A stretch of DNA of 64,000 bases, from NCBI RefSeq assembly GCF_036663835.1, contig NZ_JAXOJT010000001.1:558001-622000 (forward strand), written 5' to 3'. Made by a program: the position numbers and the translations under genes. Positions 45,325 through 54,827 of the stretch are shown piece after piece. The notes under the pieces are model-generated. The model worked only from the letters and a program-made list of their open reading frames with translations, did not search any database and had not been told where the DNA came from. Within the stretch, counting starts at the first letter, position 1. Every line of letters starts with the position of its first letter. Source of the stretch: Sphingomonas sp. LT1P40 (GTDB lineage Bacteria > Pseudomonadota > Alphaproteobacteria > Sphingomonadales > Sphingomonadaceae).

Positions 45325-46856
45325 GTGCGGCGGCTCCGGGGGGTGGTGCAGGTGAAGGAGGTGGCTTTGTTCGGGTCGCCGCCCTTGTACTTCGATTGTT
45401 GCGGGTAGGGGCAGATCAGGCGGGTGCGGGTGACCGCGCCGTTTTCTACCTTCGACGCGATCATGGCTTGTGGCGATTGACCTTTTTCGACCCAGTTTTC
45501 GAGTGCGGTGAGCAGGTCGTGCTGGGCATCGGGCGTGGGGGCGTCGCGGCCCGACCCGCCGATCTGGTCGGGACCGGGGCCGCCAGCGCAATGGTGGACG
45601 CCGGGCAGCATGTACATGCGCGCAAACTTCGCAGTGGCTGCGGGGCCACCCATGCGTTTGGTCAGCGCTTCATGATATTCGACGACCATCCGCGCGGCGA
45701 CCGCGCCGTCGAGCCAGCCGGTATATTGGATCAGCTTGCCGCCGCGCTTTTTGAAGGCGGAGACGTCGGGGTTGTCGGCGCGCAGGTTGGGCATGACGCG
45801 GTCGATGGCGGCGAGGTCCTTCGCCGCGTCGAAATCCTTGCCGTCCCAGTCCTTGAGGCCACGGATGGCTTGACCGAAGGTGCCGATGGCGAGTTGCGAG
45901 CGGCCGCTGTCGACCAGCACGCCGGCCAGGAGGCCAGCGTCGATCGCGCGGCCCGATTTGTCGCGTAGCGGCGCGTAGAAGCTGTCGGCGAACTTGACCT
46001 GTTCGGCGCTGAGGCAGCCGCCGGTCTGGCCGGGTTTGCATTGTAGCGAGGCGATCTTGAAGGTGCAGGCGCGCGGGTCCTCGACCAGCCCGTCTTTCAC
46101 GCCGTCCGCTGCGTCGCACGCTTCGGTCCCCTTGTCGGCGATCAGCTTCCAGTCGGCGGGGGACATGAGGTTGGGGTGGGCGTCGCGTTGCAGGATTTCC
46201 CACATGCGGCGCACGGTCATTTCGGGGGTTTTGGGGCCGTTGGCGCCGGTGACGATGCCGTCATAGTCGGACGGGTAAAGTTGCAGTTCCTTCAGCCCCT
46301 GTCGCCCGCCGCCGGAACAGCCGATGAAATAGGACCGCGCGGGTGCCTTGCCATAGACGGCGGCGGCGATCGCCTTGGATTTGACCGCGAGCAGATGGTT
46401 GGCGCGGTGGGTGTAATTGTCGCGCGCCTTCGGATCGAGCATCCAGGCAGGATCGCTGATCTTATGCCCGGTGTCGGTGGTCGCGGCGGCATAGCCCCGG
46501 CTGACGCCGCGCGGCAGGTCCTGGAAATTGAAGGTGCCGGCCGCGCCGCCGACGCCCGTGCCGAGGAACTTGCCGTTCCACTCGGCTTTGGCGGGCAACC
46601 AGAGTTCGAAGGCGATGCTGCCTTCGATCTTGCCCTGTACGCGGCAAAAGGGGCGGGTGGTCGCGGCGGGCTGGCCGCGTCCGGTCGGCATGCCCACAGC
46701 CCATGCGCTGCCCTTGGCGGTCGGGGTGGCGGCGTCGATCGTGACGTCGGGGATATCAAGGCCGGTGACGCCGGCGCAGATTGCGTCGGGCGCATCGGCG
46801 GGGGGCGGGGCGGCGGAGGCTAGCAACAGCGCGGCTACGGGCATCAACAGGCGCAT
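45321..46856 (-). CDS. Tannase/feruloyl-esterase family protein 1
   Basis: This 511-aa secreted esterase (signal MRLLMPVAALLLASAA) has the family CS-D-HC arrangement: CSGGGRQG with Cys next to the nucleophilic Ser, a substrate-binding lid (residues about 240-400, with the CDAADGVKDGLVEDPRAC calcium-site-like segment) and the terminal VHHCAGGPGPDQ with the paired Cys/His. These enzymes split phenolic acid esters such as feruloyl, caffeoyl or galloyl esters. It overlaps its neighbours by 1 and 4 bases, showing tight operon packing. Confidence 0.93.
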   Translation of the reverse strand: MRLLMPVAALLLASAAPPPADAPDAICAGVTGLDIPDVTIDAATPTAKGSAWAVGMPTGRGQPAATTRPFCRVQGKIEGSIAFELWLPAKAEWNGKFLGTGVGGAAGTFNFQDLPRGVSRGYAAATTDTGHKISDPAWMLDPKARDNYTHRANHLLAVKSKAIAAAVYGKAPARSYFIGCSGGGRQGLKELQLYPSDYDGIVTGANGPKTPEMTVRRMWEILQRDAHPNLMSPADWKLIADKGTEACDAADGVKDGLVEDPRACTFKIASLQCKPGQTGGCLSAEQVKFADSFYAPLRDKSGRAIDAGLLAGVLVDSGRSQLAIGTFGQAIRGLKDWDGKDFDAAKDLAAIDRVMPNLRADNPDVSAFKKRGGKLIQYTGWLDGAVAARMVVEYHEALTKRMGGPAATAKFARMYMLPGVHHCAGGPGPDQIGGSGRDAPTPDAQHDLLTALENWVEKGQSPQAMIASKVENGAVTRTRLICPYPQQSKYKGGDPNKATSFTCTTPRSRRT

Positions 46857-48427
46857 TATTTCCGGCCTCCGGGTTGGCAGGTGTAGGATTCGGCACGGTC
46901 GAGCGGGCCGTTGACGTAGCGGACGCGCGCGGGGAAGGCGCAGACGGGGCGGGTGCGGACGGGCTTGCCGTCGCGGAATTGCGCGGTGCGGATTTGGGTG
47001 GGGGCAGGGCCGCCGTCGAGCCATTGCTCCATTGCGGTAAGCAGATCGTCGCCAGCGGCGCGCGTGGCCCCCTCGACATCAAGGCCGCCCGCGCCACCGA
47101 AGCGATCGGGCACGCCGCCACCCCGGCAATGGTCCATGCCGGGGATCAGGAACAAGCGGGAGAAGTCGCGCGTGCGTTGTGGCCCGAAGCGCTTTTCCAG
47201 CGCCTGATAATAGTCGATGGTCGGCACCGCCGGGACCAAAGCATCGGCCCAGCCGTGATAGAGGATCAGCTTGCCGCCGCGTGCGACGAACGGGTCGATG
47301 CGGGGATTGTCGGCGTGGAGGTTCATCACCCGATCGATGGCGGGCAGGTCGCGCGTGATGCGGAATTTGCGAACGTCCCAATTGGCGTCGCTGTAAATGC
47401 CCTGACCAAACAAGACGGTGGCGAGATATTTGGGGCCGGGCGTGAAGGGTTCTGGCACCGCGACCGGCGAGATCGGGACGCCGGGAAGGAGGCCGGGGTC
47501 GATGCCTTTGCCGTTCTCGTCCTTCAGCGGCGCGTAGATCAATGACGCGACCTCGACCTGTTTCGGCGACAGGCAGTTGGGGGTGGATTGGCCGGGTTTG
47601 CACGCCAGTTCGGCGGGGCGGAAATCGCAGCGGCGCGGGTCTTCGATCAGGCCGTCCTTCAGCCCGTCGGCGGGGTCGCATTTCGCCACGGCGGCATCGG
47701 CGATGCGTTTCCAGCCGGCGGCGTCGAGCACGCCCTTGTAGCGGTCGTGCTGGATCATCTCCCACAGACGGCGTGCGCTCATTTGCGGCGTGTTGACGCC
47801 CGGCGCACCTGCGATGATGCCGTCATAGTCGCCCGGATAGCGCTGCAATTCGGTCATCGCCTGCCGCCCGCCGCCGGAGCAGCCGAGGAAGATGGCTTTG
47901 CGTGCGGGTGCGCCGAAATAGCTGGCGGTGATTGCCTTCGCCTTCACCACGAGGAGATGGTTGGCGCGTTCGGCATAGTTGGTGGCCCGGTCCGGGCGGT
48001 TCATCAGCCACGTCTCGTCCGATGCCTTGTGCCCGGTATCGGTGCTGGCCGCCGCATAGCCGCGCTCGACCCCGCGTGCGAGATCGCGCACGGCGATGCT
48101 GCCCGCCTGTCCGCCGACCCCCGCACCCAGGAAGCGGCGGTTCCAGTGGGCGGTGTCGGGCAGCCACAGCTCGAAGCCGATTTCCTTTTCGATCACCCCC
48201 TCGACCCGGCAGAACGGGCGGGCAGGGCGATAGTTGGGCACGCCCGCGACGGTTTCACCCGCAGCAACCCGCACCGCCTTTGTCACGCGGATATCGGCGG
48301 GCAGTTTTATCGTCACGCCGCAAAGATCGGCGGTCGCCACCGATGCCGGTGCCGCGCTTCCGGGGAGGAAGAGCGCGACACCGGCGATCGTTGCGACCGC
48401 CAGTACGGGGATTGCGTGGCGGAGCAT
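46856..48427 (-). CDS. Tannase/feruloyl-esterase family protein 2
   Basis: This 523-aa paralogue of the next gene has signal region MLRHAIPVLAVATIAGVALF. The motifs are IFLGCSGGGRQAMTELQRYP, CDPADGLKDGLIEDPRRC (lid, calcium-site-like) and IPGMDHCRGGGVPD. The two paralogues differ along their whole length, so they probably handle different ester partners. ATG 48427 lies 11 bp after the TonB receptor stop; its stop overlaps the next ATG (TAATG). Confidence 0.93.
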   Translation of the reverse strand: MLRHAIPVLAVATIAGVALFLPGSAAPASVATADLCGVTIKLPADIRVTKAVRVAAGETVAGVPNYRPARPFCRVEGVIEKEIGFELWLPDTAHWNRRFLGAGVGGQAGSIAVRDLARGVERGYAAASTDTGHKASDETWLMNRPDRATNYAERANHLLVVKAKAITASYFGAPARKAIFLGCSGGGRQAMTELQRYPGDYDGIIAGAPGVNTPQMSARRLWEMIQHDRYKGVLDAAGWKRIADAAVAKCDPADGLKDGLIEDPRRCDFRPAELACKPGQSTPNCLSPKQVEVASLIYAPLKDENGKGIDPGLLPGVPISPVAVPEPFTPGPKYLATVLFGQGIYSDANWDVRKFRITRDLPAIDRVMNLHADNPRIDPFVARGGKLILYHGWADALVPAVPTIDYYQALEKRFGPQRTRDFSRLFLIPGMDHCRGGGVPDRFGGAGGLDVEGATRAAGDDLLTAMEQWLDGGPAPTQIRTAQFRDGKPVRTRPVCAFPARVRYVNGPLDRAESYTCQPGGRK

Positions 48428-48438
48428 CGCCGCCGTCC

Positions 48439-51102
48439 TCAGAACGACTTGCGGATGTCCAGCGCGATGAAGCGCCCGATCGGCGAAGCGTTCTGGCTGT
48501 CCCATGCCGACGTGCCGTTGATGACGTCCGGCGGATCGCGGTCGAACACATTCTGTGCGCTGAGCGTCAGGCGCAGACCGTTCAGCGTGCCTTCGTCCGC
48601 GAATTTGTAGCTGATCGAGGCGTCGAACGTGTTCCACGGCTTCACCCGCTGGTTCGGCGTGATCGAGTTGTTCAGATAGTCGCCGACATGGTTCCAATAG
48701 GCGTTCAGGTTCCAGTTGGCATCTGCCCAGCCAAGGTTACCGCGGATGCGGGTATCGACCGGAAAACCGATCAGGTTCAACGAATTGATGAACGGGACAC
48801 CCGGCGCGGTCGAGCGTTCCTGATTCAGAATCTGGGTCAGGTAAAGGCCGGCGGTGATGGCACTGCCGCCCAGATCAAACCGCTGGTTCAGCTGGACGTC
48901 GATACCGTCCTGCTTCAACTCGCCCAGATTGTCGCGGCGACCATCGACGATCAGCAGGATGTTGGCGGCCGGTTCGCGTACGCTCTCCAGATTGGGCGAG
49001 TTCAACAAGGCGTCGACTTGAGCCGCGGTGGGATTCCGGATGACATACTGACCATAAAGTGCGTCGTTGCTGAGGACCGTCGCCGCCTGCAGCACGCCGA
49101 CGACGTTGCTATAGGCGATGTTGTAATAGGTTGCAGACGCGGTGAAGCCGGGAATGACGCTGGGCTGGAAATCGGCGCCGACCGACCATGTGGTCGCCTT
49201 TTCCGGCGCAAGACCGGTGTTGCCGCCATTCATGAAGATGCCGCGCTTCGTGACCCCGCCATCGGTGAAATTCTGAATGAAGATGTTGAAGGCGGCATCC
49301 GAACTGTCGAACAGCGACGGCGCGCGGAACGACGTTCCCCAACTGCCCCGAAGTTTGACCCCGTCGATCGGGGTCCACATCACGCCGATCTTTGGATTGA
49401 AGGTGTCGCCGAAGTCGGAATAATCTTCGTAACGACCCGCCAGCTGAACGGTCAGCTGCTGGAACCCGCCCGTCGCATTTTCCGAACTGACCAGCGGGAT
49501 GTAGAGCTCGCCGAACACGGCTTTGTTGTCGCGCGATTTGGTACGGTTGCGATCGACGAGCAGGTCGTTGGCAGGGTTCTTGATCGACGAGAAGATCGTG
49601 TATTTGAAGCTGCTCTCATGATATTCGGCGCCCACGGCCATGCGCACATCGCCGCCGCCGATTCCGAATAGCGGGCCGTCGAGCTTGGCGACGAAATCGC
49701 GCCCTTCATTGGTGTTGAAGCTGTCGCGCACGCCCCAGATCTTGCGCAGCGTGTCCCCGTTATTGTTGGCAAGGTCGCCATTGCCGAACGGGTTGAACGC
49801 GGTGGCGGGATTTGTGTCAGCGAGCGCCAGCGGCAGGAATTGCAGGTTGATGACGTCCGCCGTGCGGGCACGACCGCGGTTCTTGGTGAACGCGGCATAG
49901 GCATCGATCTGCCAGCCGCTGCCAAGGTCGTACTGCGCGCCAAGCGTTTGACGCCAGCCCTTGTCATAGCCGGACCAGTTGGCGTTGCGGGTCGCGTCGA
50001 GGAAGCGGTATTCGACCGACACCGACGTCGCCGCCGGATTGGTCGGATGGACGAAGAACGGGTTGCTGCGCGGTACCGTCAGCGTCGCAGTGACCGGCAG
50101 GACATGCTCGTAATAGCTGCGGTCGCTGTAGAAGCCTTCATAGGTGAGCGTCAGCCGGTCGGTCACTTCCTGAAACGCGCTGACGAAGAACGAGTGGCGC
50201 TCCTGTTCGGGCAGGATATCGCCCCAACGTCCCGCGTCGAACAAATTGGGATTGCCGGGCGTCAACTGGCCTGCAGTGACCGCGCGTCCGGTTCCGTTGG
50301 GCAGCGGGTAGCGCACGCCACCGACGACGATGTTGCCGGGCGCGCTGAAGGTCGAACGCTGGTCGGTACCGCCGATCGAACGCAGGTCGCTCGACGTGAA
50401 GTCGCGGTCCGAGGCGAGCAGGTTGGAGCGGTAATAATATTCATACGCAGCAAGGATGCCGCCGCCATTCCATTTGCGGCTGAGCAGCAGCGAGCCCTGC
50501 ATCTGGTCGAGTCCGTCGGCACCGCCATAGCGCAGCTGGACCTCGGCCCCATTGAAGGGGCGGCGCGTGATGAGGTTGACCACACCGGCGACGGCATCGG
50601 CACCGTAGATGGCCGACGAACCGTCGGGAACGATCTCGATCCGCTCAAGCGCAAGGCCGGGCAGGACGCTGGGGTCGGCGAGGGCGCGGATCGTGCCGCC
50701 GGGTGCGATGCGTTTGCCGTTGAGCAACAGCAACGTCGCCTCGTCCGAAAGACCGCGCAAATTGATGCTGGACGTGCGCGTGCGGTTTGCCGCTGCGTCC
50801 TGCGCGCCGCCACGACGGCTTTCGTCGGAGCCGAGGTTGACGACCTGTGGCAATGTGCGCGCGATATCGGACGTCGTCGCCGCACCGCTGGAAATGATAT
50901 CTTCGCGGTCGAGCTGGACCGAAGGGGAGGTTGGCGCGCCGACGCCGCGAATGCTGGTGCCGGTCACGACGACTTCATCCGCAGCCTGTGCCTGCGCGTC
51001 GGTCTGTTCCGCCGGTTCCGCCGCCGTTTGCGCGTGCGCCTGTCCGGCGATCCCCAACGCCATGAAACCGACGCCGATCAAAAGCTGTGAAGCTTTCCGC
51101 AT
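48439..51102 (-). CDS. TonB-dependent outer-membrane receptor
   Basis: This 887-aa receptor has a signal peptide (MRKASQLLIGVGFMALGIAG), a TonB-box-like DEVVVTGTSIRG, a plug domain (NLRGLSDEATLLLLNGKRIA, IEIVPDGSSAIYGADAVAGV) and a long beta-barrel ending in RFIALDIRKSF with the terminal Phe. ATG 51102 is chosen because gagggaggaagg precedes it; further ATGs at 51120 and upstream are less suitable. It starts a five-gene operon with secreted esterases, so its cargo is probably a phenolic ester or glycoside rather than a siderophore. Confidence 0.95.
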   Translation of the reverse strand: MRKASQLLIGVGFMALGIAGQAHAQTAAEPAEQTDAQAQAADEVVVTGTSIRGVGAPTSPSVQLDREDIISSGAATTSDIARTLPQVVNLGSDESRRGGAQDAAANRTRTSSINLRGLSDEATLLLLNGKRIAPGGTIRALADPSVLPGLALERIEIVPDGSSAIYGADAVAGVVNLITRRPFNGAEVQLRYGGADGLDQMQGSLLLSRKWNGGGILAAYEYYYRSNLLASDRDFTSSDLRSIGGTDQRSTFSAPGNIVVGGVRYPLPNGTGRAVTAGQLTPGNPNLFDAGRWGDILPEQERHSFFVSAFQEVTDRLTLTYEGFYSDRSYYEHVLPVTATLTVPRSNPFFVHPTNPAATSVSVEYRFLDATRNANWSGYDKGWRQTLGAQYDLGSGWQIDAYAAFTKNRGRARTADVINLQFLPLALADTNPATAFNPFGNGDLANNNGDTLRKIWGVRDSFNTNEGRDFVAKLDGPLFGIGGGDVRMAVGAEYHESSFKYTIFSSIKNPANDLLVDRNRTKSRDNKAVFGELYIPLVSSENATGGFQQLTVQLAGRYEDYSDFGDTFNPKIGVMWTPIDGVKLRGSWGTSFRAPSLFDSSDAAFNIFIQNFTDGGVTKRGIFMNGGNTGLAPEKATTWSVGADFQPSVIPGFTASATYYNIAYSNVVGVLQAATVLSNDALYGQYVIRNPTAAQVDALLNSPNLESVREPAANILLIVDGRRDNLGELKQDGIDVQLNQRFDLGGSAITAGLYLTQILNQERSTAPGVPFINSLNLIGFPVDTRIRGNLGWADANWNLNAYWNHVGDYLNNSITPNQRVKPWNTFDASISYKFADEGTLNGLRLTLSAQNVFDRDPPDVINGTSAWDSQNASPIGRFIALDIRKSF

Positions 51103-51242
51103 GCCTTCCTCCCTCTCCATGTCAGGCCGCTTTGTGCGACTCGAATTGATATGAACATAAACAATCCTATTCGTCAACGTTTTCGATCTCAACGATGCAC
51201 GGATTGACGGCGCGGGCGAAAATGTGTCTTTCGCTCAATCCT

Positions 51243-51695
51243 ATGGCTGAAGAACAGAATATGGTCGGGGCGCTCGGCCCCCTGGTTGGTTATCACCTCC
51301 GCCGTGCATTCGCGGCGTTTGCGGGCGATTTCGCGGCGGCGATGGACGGCACCAACATGCGTCAGGTGCTGGTCGGTATCCTTGCGGTCGTCGCGGGCAG
51401 CCCGCGGATCAATCAGGGCGCGGTCGGGCGCGTGCTGGGAATCAAGCGCGCGAACATGGTGTCGCTCATCAACGAACTGGTCGATGCCGGGCTGATTACG
51501 CGCGAAGTCGATCCGGGCGACCGGCGCGCCTTTGCGCTGGGCATCACACCAAGCGGGCGTGCGATGCTGACGGATTGTATGGCGCGGATCGACGCGCATG
51601 AGCGCCGCATGCTCGCGGGATTCAGCGATGCCGAACGGGCGACGCTGCTCGATCTGCTGGGCCGGATCGAGAAACGCGAGACGACGGCGGTTTAG
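51243..51695 (+). CDS. MarR-family regulator (FerC-like position)
   Basis: This MarR protein of about 150 aa has the dimerisation start VGALGPLVGYHLRRAFAAFA, recognition segment INQGAVGRVLGIKRANMVSL and wing LITREVDPGDRRAFALGITP. It is divergent from the TonB receptor operon and convergent with the hydroxycinnamoyl-CoA synthetase gene. In Sphingobium SYK-6 the MarR protein FerC represses ferBA and responds to hydroxycinnamoyl-CoA; an equivalent role is inferred from context. ATG 51243 is used; the frame extends to 51195. Direct repeats TCAACG (51174, 51189) lie in the intergenic region. Confidence 0.9.
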   Translation: MAEEQNMVGALGPLVGYHLRRAFAAFAGDFAAAMDGTNMRQVLVGILAVVAGSPRINQGAVGRVLGIKRANMVSLINELVDAGLITREVDPGDRRAFALGITPSGRAMLTDCMARIDAHERRMLAGFSDAERATLLDLLGRIEKRETTAV

Positions 51696-51697
51696 GC

Positions 51698-53785
51698 TTA
51701 CTCCGCCAGGATCAGCGCATCGAGCGCCACGACGCCTTCGCCCTTTGGATAGACGACGACCGGGTTGAGGTCGATTTCGCGGATCGCGGGCGTCCCCGCG
51801 AGGACGCGGCCGAGTCCTGCGATCAGCTTTGCCACGGCATCGACATCGAGCGCGGGGGAGCCGCGATAGCCGTCGAGCAACGCGCCCTGTTTCAGGCTGC
51901 GCAGTTCGGCGACGATGGCGTCGTGAGTCAGATCGACCGGGAGAAGGCGAACGTCGTGGAGCAATTCCGCCGTAACCCCGCCGAAGCCGGCGAGGATCAC
52001 CGGACCCCATTCGGGATCGTTGCGCGCGCCGATGATGAGTTCGGTGCCGCGCTTGCCCATCGCCTCGACCTGCGCGCCGTCGAGCGCGATCGTCGCGTCA
52101 TAGGCGGCGACGTTGCCGTAGAGCCTCGCCCATGCGGCATCGAGCGCGGCGTCGTCGGCGATGTTGAGCATGACGCCGCCGGCATCGCTCTTGTGGCTGA
52201 GATCGGCGGACTGGGCCTTGATTGCGACGGGGTAGCCGACTTGTGCTGCGATGGCCTTCGCCTCGTCTGCGGTCGTAGCGAAGCCGCCGGCGGGGAAGGG
52301 GATACCGACCGGCGCGAGAAGCTGCTTGGCGCGATATTCGGGGATGACGCCGGACGGCAAGTCGAGCGTGACTGGGGTCGCGTCGGCAGTGGAAAAATCG
52401 CGCTCCGCCAGCTTATTCAAGTGCCGCAGCGCGCGGAAGGCGCGGTCGGGGGAGGGGAAATAGACGACACCGATTTCGCGGAGACCGTCGATATAGTCGG
52501 CGGGCACGGCTGCGCCATCGTCGATCCCGGCGAAGATCACCGGTTTTTGCGGGTTCAGCGTTTTCACGGCGTCGATGATCGCGGGGAATTTGCGTGACGA
52601 GGTTGCTGCGTCGGTCTGGATAATGCCGAACACCAGCGCGGCGAAATTATCGTCTGCCAGCAGGGGTTCGAGCGTGCGGCGATAAAGGTCGGGATCGACC
52701 AGCGCCTGTGCGGTCAGGTCCATCGGGTTCGAGACGGGGATGAAATCGGGGATCGCGGCGCGCATCGCGGCGGCGGTTGCGCCCGCCATTTCGGGCAGGC
52801 CGAGGCCGATCTGTTCGGCGAGGTCGAGCGTTAGTGCCTTGAATGCGCCGGATTCGGTGAGGACGGCGGTGCCGCCCTTACGCACGGGTTTTGCGCGGAC
52901 GGCGAGTTCGAGGACGTCGCCAAGTGCTTCGAGGCTGTCGACCAGGATGACGCCCGCGCGTTCGACCTTGGCTTTCATCAACTGCCAGTCGCCTGCCATC
53001 GCGCCGGTATGGGTGGCGGCGGATTCGCGCGCAGCACTGGAGGTGCCGGGGTGGAGCAGGACGATCGGCTTGCCCGCAGCGCGTGCCTGTTCCGCCAGCG
53101 CGAGGAAGCGGGCGGGCTTGCGGAATTGCTCGACGATCATGCCAATCGCGGGCGTGGCGGGGTCGGCGATGAGGTGTTCGACATAATCCTCGACACCGGA
53201 CGCCGCTTCGTTACCGGTCGAGATCGATGCGGTGATGCCGAGGCCCTTGCCCATCAGCGTGGTGCCGAGCACGACCGCCATCGCGCCCGACTGGCTGACG
53301 ATGCCCACACACGCTTTGCCGGTGAGGTCGAGGACAGGCGCTTCGACGAAGGTCAGCGGGATCCCCGCGGCATAGTTGACGAGGCCCAAGCAGTTCGGCC
53401 CCTCGACGATCATGCCATGTTCGTGCGCGATGCGGGCGACTTCGGCCTGTGCGGCAAGGCCCTCTTCGCCGCCCTCGGCGAAACCGGCCGAGAAGATAAT
53501 CGCCGCGCCGACGCCCCGTGCGGCCAGCGCTTGCACCGCGCCAAGCACCGCGCCACCGGGGATGGCGAGGACGGCGGCGTCGACGCCTTCGGGCAACTGA
53601 TCGATCGAATTGAGGCATTTGCGCCCGTCGATCGCGTCGCGCTTGGGATTGATGAGGTGGATGTCGCCCGCGTAACCGTGACGTTCAAGGTTGCGCAGCA
53701 CGGAATTGCCGAGCGATCCGGTCGTGGGCGACGCGCCGACGATGACGACCGAGCGCGGGGTGAGCAGGCGGGAGAGGTTGGGCAT
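51698..53785 (-). CDS. ferA: ADP-forming acyl-CoA synthetase, feruloyl-CoA synthetase (FerA-like)
   Basis: This 695-aa acetate-CoA-ligase (ADP-forming) family protein has a CoA-binding Rossmann domain (SVVIVGASPTTGSLGNSVL, residues 12-30), succinyl-CoA-synthetase-like domains with VEGPNCLGLVNY and IVSQSGAMAVVLG, the expected phospho-His in ATHTGAMAGDW (His259), and a C-terminal ATP-grasp domain (about 480-695, with LSHKSDAGGVMLN). SYK-6 FerA, which activates ferulate and related hydroxycinnamates, belongs to this family. The assignment rests on the adjacent hydratase/lyase and aldehyde dehydrogenase. Other aromatic or short-chain acids are possible substrates. Confidence 0.82.
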   Translation of the reverse strand: MPNLSRLLTPRSVVIVGASPTTGSLGNSVLRNLERHGYAGDIHLINPKRDAIDGRKCLNSIDQLPEGVDAAVLAIPGGAVLGAVQALAARGVGAAIIFSAGFAEGGEEGLAAQAEVARIAHEHGMIVEGPNCLGLVNYAAGIPLTFVEAPVLDLTGKACVGIVSQSGAMAVVLGTTLMGKGLGITASISTGNEAASGVEDYVEHLIADPATPAIGMIVEQFRKPARFLALAEQARAAGKPIVLLHPGTSSAARESAATHTGAMAGDWQLMKAKVERAGVILVDSLEALGDVLELAVRAKPVRKGGTAVLTESGAFKALTLDLAEQIGLGLPEMAGATAAAMRAAIPDFIPVSNPMDLTAQALVDPDLYRRTLEPLLADDNFAALVFGIIQTDAATSSRKFPAIIDAVKTLNPQKPVIFAGIDDGAAVPADYIDGLREIGVVYFPSPDRAFRALRHLNKLAERDFSTADATPVTLDLPSGVIPEYRAKQLLAPVGIPFPAGGFATTADEAKAIAAQVGYPVAIKAQSADLSHKSDAGGVMLNIADDAALDAAWARLYGNVAAYDATIALDGAQVEAMGKRGTELIIGARNDPEWGPVILAGFGGVTAELLHDVRLLPVDLTHDAIVAELRSLKQGALLDGYRGSPALDVDAVAKLIAGLGRVLAGTPAIREIDLNPVVVYPKGEGVVALDALILAE

Positions 53786-53802
53786 TTGAATCTTCTCTCA
53801 AT

Positions 53803-53925
53803 CCTCCCCGGCACGGGAAGGTGGCAGCGCGAAGCGATGACGGAGGGGGCGATCGGCACCGGATTACGTTGCCTCGCTCCCCCTCCACCATGCTGCGCGT
53901 GGTCCCCCTCCCCGTGCCGGGGAGG
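53803..53925. repeat. 123-bp palindromic repeat, second family (copy C)
   Basis: CCTCCCCGGCACGGG (53803-53817) is perfectly inverted at 53911-53925. The interior contains the G-rich stretch near 53847 and the C-rich stretch near 53878, which may pair. It lies between the synthetase and the hydratase/lyase genes, ending 8 bp before the latter's stop. It is unrelated in core sequence to copies A and B. Confidence 0.8.
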
Positions 53926-53932
53926 GTAAGGC

Positions 53933-54769
53933 TTAAACCTTCACGCGGTCCTTGTCGTATGCCCCAAGACCCGGCTTGTAGCTCTTTTCGTCGATGAACT
54001 GGCGGATGCCTTCCTTGCGGCCGTCATTGTCATAGCTGTTGGCGGCTTCCTGCGCGCGGATCAGATAATCCTCCGCTTCGTCATAGGTCATCGTGCCGAC
54101 GCGGCGCACGGCATCCTTGGTCGCCTTCAGCGCGACCGGGTTCTTGGCGAGCAGCACCTTGGCCACTTCGGTGACGCGGTCTTTCAGGCCTGCCAGCGGG
54201 ATCGCCTCGTTGACCAGTCCCCATTCGGCGGCGGTCTTGCCGTCGATATTCTCGCCCATCATCGCGTGGTACATCGCCTTGCGGAACGGCAGCAATTCGG
54301 TCGCGACCTTGGTCGCGCCGCCGCCGGGCAGGATGCCCCAGTTGATTTCGCTGAGGCCGAACTTGGCCTCTTCCGCCGCAAAAGCGAGGTCGCAGGCGAA
54401 GAGCGGGCCATAGCCGCCGCCGAAGCACCAGCCATTGACCATCGCAATCGTCGGCTTCTGATACCAGCGCAGGCGGCGCCACCAGCCATAGGATTCACGC
54501 TGTGCCTTGCGCGTACCGCGCAGCCCGTCCGCCTCGGACTCGCGGAAATATTCCTTCAGGTCCATGCCCGCAGTCCAAGCCGGGCCTTCGCCACCGAGGA
54601 CGAGAATGCCGACATTCTCGTCATGTTCGAGCAGGTCGAGCACTTCCATCATGTCGCGATTGAGCGTCGGGCTCATCGCGTTGCGCTTGTCCGGGCGGTT
54701 GAAGTTGACCCAAGCGATGCCGTTTTCGATCGAGTAGGCGACGACGCCGTTGGCGGAGGTGTTGGTCAT
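53933..54769 (-). CDS. ferB: Hydroxycinnamoyl-CoA hydratase/lyase (FerB-like)
   Basis: This 278-aa crotonase-fold enzyme converts feruloyl-, caffeoyl- or coumaroyl-CoA to the aromatic aldehyde and acetyl-CoA. It has the diagnostic HCHL segments ESYGWWRRLRWYQKPTIAMV, NGWCFGGGYGPLFACDLAFA and FGLSEINWGILPGG. Glu141 aligns with catalytic Glu143 of the Pseudomonas enzyme. ATG 54769 (MTNTSANGVVAYS) is clear; the frame upstream is spurious. Next upstream is the aldehyde dehydrogenase, and a repeat precedes the synthetase downstream. Confidence 0.93.
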   Translation of the reverse strand: MTNTSANGVVAYSIENGIAWVNFNRPDKRNAMSPTLNRDMMEVLDLLEHDENVGILVLGGEGPAWTAGMDLKEYFRESEADGLRGTRKAQRESYGWWRRLRWYQKPTIAMVNGWCFGGGYGPLFACDLAFAAEEAKFGLSEINWGILPGGGATKVATELLPFRKAMYHAMMGENIDGKTAAEWGLVNEAIPLAGLKDRVTEVAKVLLAKNPVALKATKDAVRRVGTMTYDEAEDYLIRAQEAANSYDNDGRKEGIRQFIDEKSYKPGLGAYDKDRVKV

Positions 54770-54827
54770 GAACTTCCCTTGTTTGCGACCGTCAATCCAC
54801 ACAGATGGGAATGACGAAGTTCTTGAA

